This document shows, piece after piece, positions 1 through 5,729 of a DNA stretch of 8,059 nucleotides (its first letter is position 1; each line of letters begins with the position of its first letter). The stretch spans positions 1 to 8,059 of the forward strand of contig DAOVJZ010000063.1 in NCBI GenBank assembly GCA_030632035.1, read 5' to 3'. The DNA is from Granulosicoccaceae bacterium. Lineage in GTDB: Bacteria > Pseudomonadota > Gammaproteobacteria > DAOVJZ01. Position numbers and translations under genes: made by a program. The notes below the pieces were generated by a model. It was not told the DNA's origin. It searched no databases and saw only the letters and a program-made list of their open reading frames with translations.

Positions 1-850
1 GATAACCATAGTCACCGGTTTTTGCATCAGGACAAAAATAACTGCTACTCGAACCTTCTACTACGGCTGAGTTATCGTGATACGCAGACAATGTTCCCTG
101 CGGTTGATGTTTATGAGTATTGCGGATCATATTAAACAGGGATGAATCCTGTTGTTTACCATCAATGATCCAGTCGGCATTAAAAATCTTGTGACGACAA
201 TGCTCCGAGTTGGCCTGTGCGAACATCATCAACTCTATATCTGTTGGGTTGCGATTCAATTCAGTAAAACTGTCGATCAGATAATCAATTTCATCCGGTG
301 CCAGCGCCAGCCCAAGTTCGGTATTGGCTTTTTGCAAGGCCGCTTTACCGTTACCCAGTACATCAACCTGGATTAAGGGTGCCGGTTCTGCCTGCATGAA
401 CAGACCTTCAGCCTCTTCCAGAGTAAAGAATACAGATTCAATCATGCGATCATGGACCAATGCAGAAATTGTATTCAGCTCATTATCGGAAAATGATTTG
501 CTACCGGTGTTTTTGATGTAATAGACAACACCACGCTCGATGCGATGAATGTTTTTAAGCCCACAGTTATGAACAATATCGGTGGCCTTACTAGACCAGG
601 GTGAAATTGTACCAGGGCGCGGTGTTACCAAACACAGTTGACCTTCGGAAGGTTCTGTTGTGGATGATTCACAGCCAAGAATATTTTTTAGCAGGTTTTC
701 TTCATCAGCAGAAAGCGTGGTTTCCAGATCACAAAAGTGGATAAAGCACGTATCAATAGACACTACCGTCGGTACTGCTTCACTGACGGCATCCAGTAAT
801 CTTTGTAGACGAAAATCAGAAAGTGCGGTACTGCCAAAAAGTTGTAACAT
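1..850 (-). CDS. purL: Phosphoribosylformylglycinamidine synthase PurL, N-terminal part (cut by window edge)
   Basis: Enzyme of de novo purine synthesis: converts FGAR, glutamine and ATP to FGAM in the cytoplasm. Reading back from the ATG at 848-850 gives 283 uninterrupted codons to the left edge, so this is roughly the first fifth of the usual ~1,290-residue single-chain enzyme. The N-terminal half resembles the PurS-like domain; residues 75-92 give the hallmark VTPRPGTISPWSSKATDI, followed by HNCGLKNIHRIERG. Residues 213-225 (ANSEHCRHKIFNA) begin the synthetase domain and include the histidine (H217) matching the catalytic His of Salmonella PurL. The start overlaps the purC stop by one base (TAATG), suggesting translational coupling. 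Identification is from recalled family motifs. The glutaminase and ATP-binding parts lie outside the window, so integrity of the whole gene cannot be judged. Confidence 0.96.
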   Translation of the reverse strand, partial: MLQLFGSTALSDFRLQRLLDAVSEAVPTVVSIDTCFIHFCDLETTLSADEENLLKNILGCESSTTEPSEGQLCLVTPRPGTISPWSSKATDIVHNCGLKNIHRIERGVVYYIKNTGSKSFSDNELNTISALVHDRMIESVFFTLEEAEGLFMQAEPAPLIQVDVLGNGKAALQKANTELGLALAPDEIDYLIDSFTELNRNPTDIELMMFAQANSEHCRHKIFNADWIIDGKQQDSSLFNMIRNTHKHQPQGTLSAYHDNSAVVEGSSSSYFCPDAKTGDYGY

Positions 851-1560
851 TAGATAGCTATACCTAATCGTTCAGCTACAGCCTCGTAGGCTTCAACAAC
901 ACCACCAAGCCCTTGACGGAAACGATCCTTATCCAGTTTTTCACGTGTATTCACATCCCATAAACGGCAACCATCAGGACTAAATTCATCGCCCAGTAAA
1001 AGTTTGCCGTCATAGCGACCAAACTCAAGTTTGTAATCTACTAATATGATACCGGCATCAAGAAACAGTTTTTTCAGAATATCATTGACCTTGAAAGTCA
1101 GTTCTTTCATTTTTTCAATTTCATCCTGAGTCGCCCACTTGAATGAGATGATATGAAAATCATTAATCATGGGGTCATGCAATTCGTCATTCTTTAAGAA
1201 AAATTCAAATAAAGGTGGCTCAAGATCAAGTCCTTCGGCTACGCCAAGACGTTTACACAAACTGCCTGTACTGATGTTACGTACAACACATTCAATAGGA
1301 AGCATGTCGAGATTTTTTACTACTGATTCATCCTCAGAGATCACCTTTTCAAAATGAGTGGGAATGCCGCCCTCTTCCAGACGCTGCATAATAAAGGCAT
1401 TGAATTTATTATTGACCATACCTTTACGATCAAGCTGCTCAATCTTTTCGCCATCAAATGCGGAAGTATCATTACGAAAATGCATAATTAACTTTTTTGG
1501 TTCATCTGTCTTGTAGACAGACTTCGCCTTGCCATTTGCTAACATTTCACCTTTTTGCAT
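850..1560 (-). CDS. purC: SAICAR synthase (phosphoribosylaminoimidazole-succinocarboxamide synthase)
   Basis: Joins aspartate to CAIR using ATP to give SAICAR, a cytoplasmic step of purine synthesis. With the ATG at 1558-1560 the product is 236 residues, close to E. coli PurC (237). Visible motifs: GKAKSVY at residues 10-16 (nucleotide-binding loop), FRNDTSAFDG at 28-37, DRKGMVNNKFN at 44-54, CVVRN at 91-95 with TGSLCKR following, LVDYKLEFG at 173-181 and GDEFSPDGCRLWD at 190-202. The frame stays open 47 codons further upstream, but that extension runs through the preceding hydrolase gene and matches nothing in the family; the chosen ATG has GGAG 7 nt upstream. It lies 19 nt after the hydrolase gene and overlaps purL by one base, so the three genes are probably co-transcribed. 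No PurR-like operator is visible in the 19-nt gap. Confidence 0.97.
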   Translation of the reverse strand: MQKGEMLANGKAKSVYKTDEPKKLIMHFRNDTSAFDGEKIEQLDRKGMVNNKFNAFIMQRLEEGGIPTHFEKVISEDESVVKNLDMLPIECVVRNISTGSLCKRLGVAEGLDLEPPLFEFFLKNDELHDPMINDFHIISFKWATQDEIEKMKELTFKVNDILKKLFLDAGIILVDYKLEFGRYDGKLLLGDEFSPDGCRLWDVNTREKLDKDRFRQGLGGVVEAYEAVAERLGIAI

Positions 1561-1567
1561 GTTTATG

Positions 1568-1571
1568 CTCC
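1568..1571 (-). promoter_or_regulatory. Shine-Dalgarno sequence of purC
   Basis: GGAG on the minus strand, 7 nt before the ATG at 1558-1560. It fixes the purC start at MQKGEM rather than at the longer open frame reaching back to 1701. Confidence 0.75.
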
Positions 1572-1579
1572 ATAAAAAA

Positions 1580-2341
1580 TTATAAAATTTCTCGCCAGTC
1601 CAGACCTTCATCCTGTGTTGCAACAGAAATCCAGTCTGTTGAACAATCCAGAACATAAGCCAATGCCTTCTTTGCCAAAAAGGCACTATTATTCTTGTCA
1701 CTCAGATGCATAGCCACAATGTGTTGTAAATCTGAATGATCAATTGTGTTTAATATATCTGCCGCCTGTTCATTACTTAAATGTCCCAGGTCACCACTGA
1801 TCCGGGCCTTGGTTGATTCCGGATAATGGCACTCTGCCAACAAGTCTGGATCATGATTACATTCAAGCAACAATGCATCACAACCGGTAATCATCTTTTC
1901 AATATGTTGCGTACAGCTGCCGGTATCGGTTAACAAGCCCAATCGATGTTTACCGTCACTAAAAACAAACTGCGCTGGTTCTCTGGCATCATGTGGAACC
2001 GGAAACGGTTGAATCTCGATATCACCAATACTGAATTTTTCATGGTGACTGAATACCTGTGGATCAGGCACCGAACCGTTATTATATTGTGCTTGGGTGC
2101 CCGACGTCATCCATACCGGTACATTATGGTGACGTGCTACTAATCCCGCTCCACTGATATGGTCACTGTGCTCATGGGTCACAACCACAGCAGAAAGGTC
2201 CTCAGGCGTCTTGCCTAGACGCGCAAGACGTGAACGTGTTTCCTTAAGTGAGAATCCACAATCAACCAGGAGGCAGGTTCCATTGACCTCCACCAGCGTG
2301 CCGTTACCACGGCTACCACTGCCAAGGGACGCAAAGCGCAA
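1580..2341 (-). CDS. MBL-fold metallohydrolase, YycJ/VicX-like
   Basis: A 253-residue metallo-beta-lactamase-fold hydrolase, probably cytoplasmic (no signal peptide). The metal-binding signature THEHSDH gives ligands H56, H58, D60 and H61. Further candidate ligands are H117 (PVPHD), D139 (LLTDTG) and H212 (VAMHLSD), and GDLGHLSN at 183-190 is typical of this subgroup. The start MRFASLGSGSRGNGT is the usual N-terminus of these proteins and is encoded by TTG at 2339-2341, with AAAGG 7 nt upstream. Relatives include B. subtilis YycJ/WalJ; substrates here cannot be read from sequence, with nucleic acid or phosphodiester hydrolysis the likeliest. It sits 12 nt after bamC and 19 nt before purC. From memory, Pseudomonas has the same protein between bamC and purC. 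Confidence 0.9.
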   Translation of the reverse strand: MRFASLGSGSRGNGTLVEVNGTCLLVDCGFSLKETRSRLARLGKTPEDLSAVVVTHEHSDHISGAGLVARHHNVPVWMTSGTQAQYNNGSVPDPQVFSHHEKFSIGDIEIQPFPVPHDAREPAQFVFSDGKHRLGLLTDTGSCTQHIEKMITGCDALLLECNHDPDLLAECHYPESTKARISGDLGHLSNEQAADILNTIDHSDLQHIVAMHLSDKNNSAFLAKKALAYVLDCSTDWISVATQDEGLDWREIL

Positions 2342-2348
2342 TATCAGA

Positions 2349-2353
2349 CCTTT
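2349..2353 (-). promoter_or_regulatory. Shine-Dalgarno sequence supporting a TTG start
   Basis: AAAGG on the minus strand, directly after the bamC stop and 7 nt before the TTG at 2339-2341. It supports use of TTG as the initiation codon of the MBL-fold hydrolase. No in-frame ATG near this site would keep the conserved SLGSGSRGN segment. Confidence 0.65.
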
Positions 2354-3487
2354 TTATTTTAATTGATCGTGTAACAGTGAAAGAATGCGTTGGGCAGTAC
2401 TGGAATTATCACGTGTACCTGATTTATCCAGAACTACAATCGCTGTACCGCCATTGTTCTTGCTCACACTAACGGTGTATTCATTTTGCTTTTCACCGTC
2501 ATCATCAGATGACCAGAATGCCAGGCTGGAGAACCAGCTTTCTCCATTTTCCAGATCCTTCTTTGGATCAATATAGCGTACGAAATACAAGCCCTTTGAG
2601 CGATCGCGATCTTCAACGGTAAAGCCAACGCGATCCAGTGCAATACCAGTACGACGCCATGCGCGCGGGAAATCATCTTCCAATACAACCTGTGCTGAAC
2701 CATCCTTACTACGCACCAGTTTGGCACGTGATGGCTTGCTCTTTGCCTTGCCTACCATTGTGCGTGCACGCTTTTTTTCAATACCAATAAAACTCACAAA
2801 ACGAGTCAGCATTTCAGCTTCCAGTTCAGGATCAGAAGGACGTGGTTGCCATGCCGTTGTAGCGCCGTATTGAGCACCCGTTTCAACTTCTTCCGCACCA
2901 CGGTGGGTAAAATAAATTTCTGTTGTGCCGGGTTTACTGCCACGTTCCAGACGTACACGATATTTGTCACGGGTATCAGCCGAATAAAGTATATCAAGTG
3001 CACTACCAATAACAGCACGAATCGGGCCTTGTGGAATATCGGCACGATTCTCTGCCCAGTCAGTTTCAATAATACCCAAACGCGGATCTTCCTTTTTAAT
3101 CAGGAAACCCATCTGTAACCAGAACTCACGCACCTGCTCCCAAAGTGCTTCCGGTGTACCTATAACCACCAGCCAGCGTTTATCTCCATCACGTTTGATT
3201 ATGACACGTTGATCTATTGGTATCACAGTTTGCTTACGCTGTGCCTGTGTACCTGACCGTTCACTGGAATAATCTGAATAACTGGCACTCGAACCCACAT
3301 TGATATCCGGTACGATCATGGTGTCATCAATGGTCGTTGTGGTCAGATCGGGTGGCACTTCCAGTGAAGGTGCCGTACGACTTTTTTTGTAATCGATGTC
3401 GCGGCCTTCTTTTACTTTTTCGAGGGTGCTACATGCAGCTAGCGATGTAACCAGTACACAAGATAATAAAACTCTGAAAACATTCAT
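2354..3487 (-). CDS. bamC: Outer membrane protein assembly factor BamC (NlpB lipoprotein)
   Basis: Accessory lipoprotein of the BAM complex, which inserts beta-barrel proteins into the outer membrane. The 377-residue product (E. coli: 344) begins with a lipoprotein signal peptide; the lipobox is SLAAC with C19 as the lipidated residue and S20 at +2, consistent with outer-membrane sorting. The unstructured N-terminal segment that contacts BamD is recognisable as DYKKSRTAPSLEVPPDLT (residues 32-49). Two helix-grip domains follow, about residues 97-230 (opening with DKRWLVVIGTPEALW) and 267-377 (opening with VVLEDDFPRAWRRTG). A low-complexity Ser/Tyr/Thr stretch at about 65-80 links the leader to the first domain. 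The gene lies 34 nt after dapA, as in E. coli and Pseudomonas, and is probably in the same operon. A second ATG 4 nt downstream is out of frame. Confidence 0.95.
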   Translation of the reverse strand: MNVFRVLLSCVLVTSLAACSTLEKVKEGRDIDYKKSRTAPSLEVPPDLTTTTIDDTMIVPDINVGSSASYSDYSSERSGTQAQRKQTVIPIDQRVIIKRDGDKRWLVVIGTPEALWEQVREFWLQMGFLIKKEDPRLGIIETDWAENRADIPQGPIRAVIGSALDILYSADTRDKYRVRLERGSKPGTTEIYFTHRGAEEVETGAQYGATTAWQPRPSDPELEAEMLTRFVSFIGIEKKRARTMVGKAKSKPSRAKLVRSKDGSAQVVLEDDFPRAWRRTGIALDRVGFTVEDRDRSKGLYFVRYIDPKKDLENGESWFSSLAFWSSDDDGEKQNEYTVSVSKNNGGTAIVVLDKSGTRDNSSTAQRILSLLHDQLK

Positions 3488-3521
3488 TAATGAAAACCTG
3501 CTGTTAAGTTATGCAATATTT

Positions 3522-4397
3522 TTATAATACGTCTGCTGTCTTGAGTGCGTACCGTACCTTGTCGTGATACTGCTCAGAAAGTACAGTCATTGGCAAACGT
3601 ATGCCTTTTGAAACCATTCCCATTTCATACAAAGCCCACTTGACGGGGATTGGATTGGCTTCAACAAAGAGATCGTTGTGCAACGCATCCAGTTTTGTAT
3701 TAATAGTTGCTGCTTTTTCCCTGTCCCCTGCCAGTGCCGCCTGACACATTTCATGCATCATGGCTGGAGCCACATTCGCCGTAACAGAAATATCCCCTTT
3801 ACCACCCTGTAAAATACAGTCCATCGCTGTGGCATCATCCCCGCTATAGAGGTCGATTTTATCACCACAGCGGTCAATAATCTCCTTTGCACGTGCCAAA
3901 TCGCCCGTGGCCTCCTTAATCCCGACAATATTAGGAATTTCGGCCAATCTAGCCACTGTTTCGGGCAACATATCGACAGCTGTCCGACCAGGCACGTTAT
4001 ACAAGATCTGCGGGACAGCCACGGCCTCAGCCACCGCCTTGAAGTGCAGGAAAAGTCCTTCCTGAGTGGGCTTATTATAATATGGTGTCACCAACAGGCA
4101 GGCATCAGCCCCCGCCTCCATAGCACAACGGGTCAGAATAATGGCCTCGGTAGTGGAATTAGCACCGGTTCCGGCAATGATCGGGAGCCGACCTGCGGCT
4201 TGCTCTACGACCTGGCGAATTACCCCGCAATGCTCTTTTTCGTCCAGTGTGGCTGATTCACCGGTGGTTCCCATAACAACAATGGCATCTGTGCCCTGCT
4301 CGACGTGGAAATCCACCAGCTTGCGCAGAGCCACTTCATCCAGACTACCATCCTCATACATGGGTGTGACCATAGCCACCATACTGCCCTGAAACAT
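3522..4397 (-). CDS. dapA: 4-hydroxy-tetrahydrodipicolinate synthase DapA
   Basis: Condenses pyruvate with aspartate semialdehyde, the first committed step to diaminopimelate and lysine, in the cytoplasm. With ATG at 4395-4397 the protein is 291 residues (E. coli 292) and its active-site residues fall on E. coli numbering: T44 and T45 in GTTGES, Y107 in PYYNKP, Y133 and R138 in LYNVPGRT, and the Schiff-base lysine K161 in GIKEATG. The C-terminal NPIPVKWALYEMG is also conserved. The frame also offers ATG at 4401-4403 and TTG at 4404-4406. The TTG is only 1 nt from the GGGAG and is implausible. The 4403 ATG has 4-nt spacing, against 10 nt for 4397, so 4397 is preferred on alignment and spacing. 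It is the first gene of the minus-strand cluster and diverges from gcvR. Confidence 0.97.
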   Translation of the reverse strand: MFQGSMVAMVTPMYEDGSLDEVALRKLVDFHVEQGTDAIVVMGTTGESATLDEKEHCGVIRQVVEQAAGRLPIIAGTGANSTTEAIILTRCAMEAGADACLLVTPYYNKPTQEGLFLHFKAVAEAVAVPQILYNVPGRTAVDMLPETVARLAEIPNIVGIKEATGDLARAKEIIDRCGDKIDLYSGDDATAMDCILQGGKGDISVTANVAPAMMHEMCQAALAGDREKAATINTKLDALHNDLFVEANPIPVKWALYEMGMVSKGIRLPMTVLSEQYHDKVRYALKTADVL

Positions 4398-4540
4398 CTT
4401 CATCAATCTCCCGGAAAACTTATCGCATGTTACTGGCAGGCATGGCGGATGACAAGAGGGTCAATTTTACAGTCTATGAGCAAGAAAAATGATGTTAGAA
4501 TCGGAGCTATACCACTAATATAAAAATACTGTTTGGAACC
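4398..4540. promoter_or_regulatory. Divergent spacer between dapA and gcvR
   Basis: These 143 bp must hold the promoters of both divergent transcription units by position, but I found no convincing -35/-10 pair. The best -10-like hexamers are TAAAAT on the minus strand (4464-4469) and TAATAT on the plus strand (4516-4521), each with a poor -35 partner. GGGAG at 4408-4412 (minus strand) is the dapA Shine-Dalgarno. No lysine riboswitch-like structure is apparent, and the spacer is short for one. The plus-strand end is AT-rich and carries only a weak GGAA ahead of gcvR. Confidence 0.4.
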
Positions 4541-5083
4541 ATGACCAAAAAGAAAAGTAATTTTCTCGTTATTTCCGCTCTCGGAGCCGACCGTCCCGGC
4601 ATCGTTAATGACCTTTCCAGCATTATTCTGGACAATACATGCAATATTATCGATAGCCGCATGAGCATGTTAGGTGGCGAATTTGCGATTATTTTGATGA
4701 TTTCCGGTAATTGGAACAATGTGGCCAAACTGGAAGACAAGCTTCCCCAAATCCAGAAACAACTCGGGCTGGTTATCTCACATAAACGAACAAGTGAACG
4801 CAGTCAAAAAAGCGGGCTCGTTCCTTATGAAGTTGAAGTCATTTCCATTGATCGTCCCGGCATCATGTTTCAACTGGCCAACTTCTTTTCTTCGCGTGAT
4901 ATCAATATTGAGGAAGTTAACACCAACAGTTATGCCGCAGCCCATACCGGCACACCTATGTTTGCCACTTCCATGATTGTTGATCTCCCGGCCGATATTT
5001 CTGTGGCTGGATTGCGTGAAGAGTTTCTTGATTTCTGCGATGAGCATAATATGGATGCGGCAATCGAATCCGTAAAAGGGTAA
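4541..5083 (+). CDS. gcvR: GcvR-type ACT-domain protein (glycine cleavage system regulator)
   Basis: A 180-residue protein made of two tandem ACT domains and no DNA-binding domain, as in E. coli GcvR, which binds the activator GcvA and blocks activation of the glycine cleavage genes when glycine is low. The first ACT domain covers about residues 8-80 (ALGADRPGIVNDLSSII; D17, P19, G20), the second about 97-175 (VISIDRPGIMFQLANFF; D104, P106, G107). The DRPGI turns are the usual ligand-binding loops. The ATG at 4541 is the only start that keeps the first domain whole; the upstream ribosome-binding signal is weak. No gcvA, gcvTHP or kbl/tdh gene is nearby, so the glycine role is inferred from the family. 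gcvR next to dapA and bcp is, from memory, also the Pseudomonas order. Confidence 0.85.
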   Translation: MTKKKSNFLVISALGADRPGIVNDLSSIILDNTCNIIDSRMSMLGGEFAIILMISGNWNNVAKLEDKLPQIQKQLGLVISHKRTSERSQKSGLVPYEVEVISIDRPGIMFQLANFFSSRDINIEEVNTNSYAAAHTGTPMFATSMIVDLPADISVAGLREEFLDFCDEHNMDAAIESVKG

Positions 5084-5093
5084 AAAAACATAC

Positions 5094-5564
5094 ATGACCA
5101 AAAAAGCAGTTCTTGGCAAAAAGGTACCCGCCTTCAAGCTGGCAGCAACAGGCGAACAAACTATTAAACTTTCAGACCTTAAGGGTAAAAATATTGTTAT
5201 CTATTTTTATCCCAAAGACAGCACACCTGGCTGTACTACCGAAGGTCAGGACTTTCGTGATAACAATACAAAATTCAAACGTCGTAATACTGCCATTCTT
5301 GGCGTATCACGAGATTCTATAAAGTCACACGAAAATTTTAAGTCCAAGCAAAAATTTAATTTTGACCTTTTGTCTGATCCAGATGAAGAGCTATGTGAAA
5401 TGTTTGATGTAATAAAAATGAAAAACATGTATGGCAAAAAGGTCAGAGGCATTGAGCGTAGTACCTTCCTGATTGATGAAAAAGGGGTTCTACGAAAGGA
5501 GTGGCGCAAGGTAAAAGTTGCAGGCCATATTGAGGAAGTGCTGGAAACAATCAAGGGGCTTTGA
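5094..5564 (+). CDS. bcp: Peroxiredoxin of the BCP/PrxQ family
   Basis: Thiol peroxidase reducing hydrogen peroxide and organic hydroperoxides in the cytoplasm. The 156-residue length matches E. coli Bcp. The peroxidatic cysteine is C47 in YFYPKDSTPGCTTEG (residues 37-51); R-containing and Trp/Thr elements such as ERSTFLID near 120-127 match the family. At +5 from C47, where E. coli Bcp has its resolving Cys, there is Q52; the alternative alpha-3 site (HENF-C-AKQ in Xanthomonas-type PrxQ) is K83. The only other cysteine is C101 (EELCEMFDV). It may therefore work as a 1-Cys enzyme. The gene starts 10 nt after gcvR; the nearest AAGGG is 13 nt from the ATG, so coupling with gcvR translation is possible. 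The foldback element begins 3 nt after its stop codon. Confidence 0.93.
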   Translation: MTKKAVLGKKVPAFKLAATGEQTIKLSDLKGKNIVIYFYPKDSTPGCTTEGQDFRDNNTKFKRRNTAILGVSRDSIKSHENFKSKQKFNFDLLSDPDEELCEMFDVIKMKNMYGKKVRGIERSTFLIDEKGVLRKEWRKVKVAGHIEEVLETIKGL

Positions 5565-5567
5565 TTT

Positions 5568-5594
5568 AGGAGCCGCTGACTAATTATGAACAGA
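5568..5594 (+). repeat. Left terminal inverted repeat of the foldback element
   Basis: Begins AGGAGCC and pairs with 5701-5727 at 23 of 27 positions; mismatches fall at repeat positions 8, 13, 23 and 24. Confidence 0.75.
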
Positions 5595-5669
5595 TACTCT
5601 GAACCCAAAATTGCTAACTTCTGTGTTGCGAATCTTAGCAATAGCTGCCTATTACTTACGACTCACGCC

Positions 5670-5700
5670 TTGAATTTAACAATTTTGAATTTCATATTAT
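5670..5700 (+). promoter_or_regulatory. Possible outward promoter within the foldback element
   Basis: TTGAAT at 5670-5675 and TATTAT at 5695-5700 are separated by 19 nt and point toward the PhoH gene. A second pair, TTGAAT at 5685-5690 and CATAAT at 5707-5712 (16-nt spacer), would start transcription almost on the ribosome binding site and is less likely. Both -35 boxes match consensus at 4 of 6. The region is AT-rich, so chance matches are common. Confidence 0.3.
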
Positions 5701-5727
5701 TCTACTCATAATTAATCAGAGGCTCCT
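5701..5727 (-). repeat. Right terminal inverted repeat, containing the PhoH-gene ribosome binding site
   Basis: Read on the minus strand from 5727 it begins AGGAGCC like the left end. On the plus strand it includes AGAGG at 5718-5722, the apparent Shine-Dalgarno of the downstream gene. Confidence 0.75.
5718..5722 (+). promoter_or_regulatory. Shine-Dalgarno sequence of the PIN-PhoH gene
   Basis: AGAGG, 7 nt before the ATG at 5730. It lies inside the right terminal repeat of the foldback element, so in a read-through bcp transcript it would be paired with the left repeat. Confidence 0.7.
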
Positions 5728-5729
5728 GC

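Larger units (their letters stand above)
5568..5727. mobile_element. 160-bp foldback (MITE-like) element between bcp and the PhoH gene
   Basis: Non-coding element bounded by inverted repeats at 5568-5594 and 5701-5727. The outer 22 positions match at 20 (blocks AGGAGCC, CTGA and TAATTATGA separated by single mismatches) and 23 of 27 match overall. The symmetry continues inward: 5606-5617 is repeated inverted at 5676-5687 (CAAAATTG, one mismatch, TAA), and the apex is AATAG (5640-5644), loop CTGC, CTATT (5649-5653). The whole unit can therefore fold into one long imperfect hairpin. A competing internal hairpin pairs ATTGCTAA (5610-5617) with TTAGCAAT (5635-5642). There is no transposase and no clear target-site duplication. 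It fills the spacer from 3 nt after the bcp stop to 2 nt before the PhoH ATG. Mobility is inferred from structure only; copies elsewhere in the genome would confirm it. Confidence 0.7.

Noticed and set aside
1561..1701. In-frame extension of purC upstream to 1701 (47 extra residues)
   Set aside because: It runs through the 3' end of the MBL hydrolase gene, does not resemble any PurC N-terminus, and the ATG at 1560 has its own GGAG.
2464..3118. Several 87-90 codon frames on both strands within bamC
   Set aside because: All overlap the clear BamC reading frame and show no domain or start signal of their own.
4398..4406. TTG (4406) or ATG (4403) as the dapA start
   Set aside because: The GGGAG is only 1 or 4 nt away from these, and the start at 4397 gives exact E. 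coli active-site numbering. The 4403 ATG is not fully excluded.
4398..4540. Lysine or glycine riboswitch ahead of dapA or gcvR
   Set aside because: The spacer is short for a lysine riboswitch plus promoters, and no matching paired elements or conserved core motifs were seen.
5246..5641. 131-codon minus-strand frame across bcp and the foldback element
   Set aside because: It is antisense to the well-supported bcp gene and its translation has no family features; read as a shadow frame.
5586..5711. 41-codon plus-strand frame inside the foldback element (begins MNRYSEPKIANF)
   Set aside because: It lies wholly within palindromic repeat sequence, its only AGGAG is 13 nt away, and the peptide has no recognisable feature beyond a hydrophobic tail.
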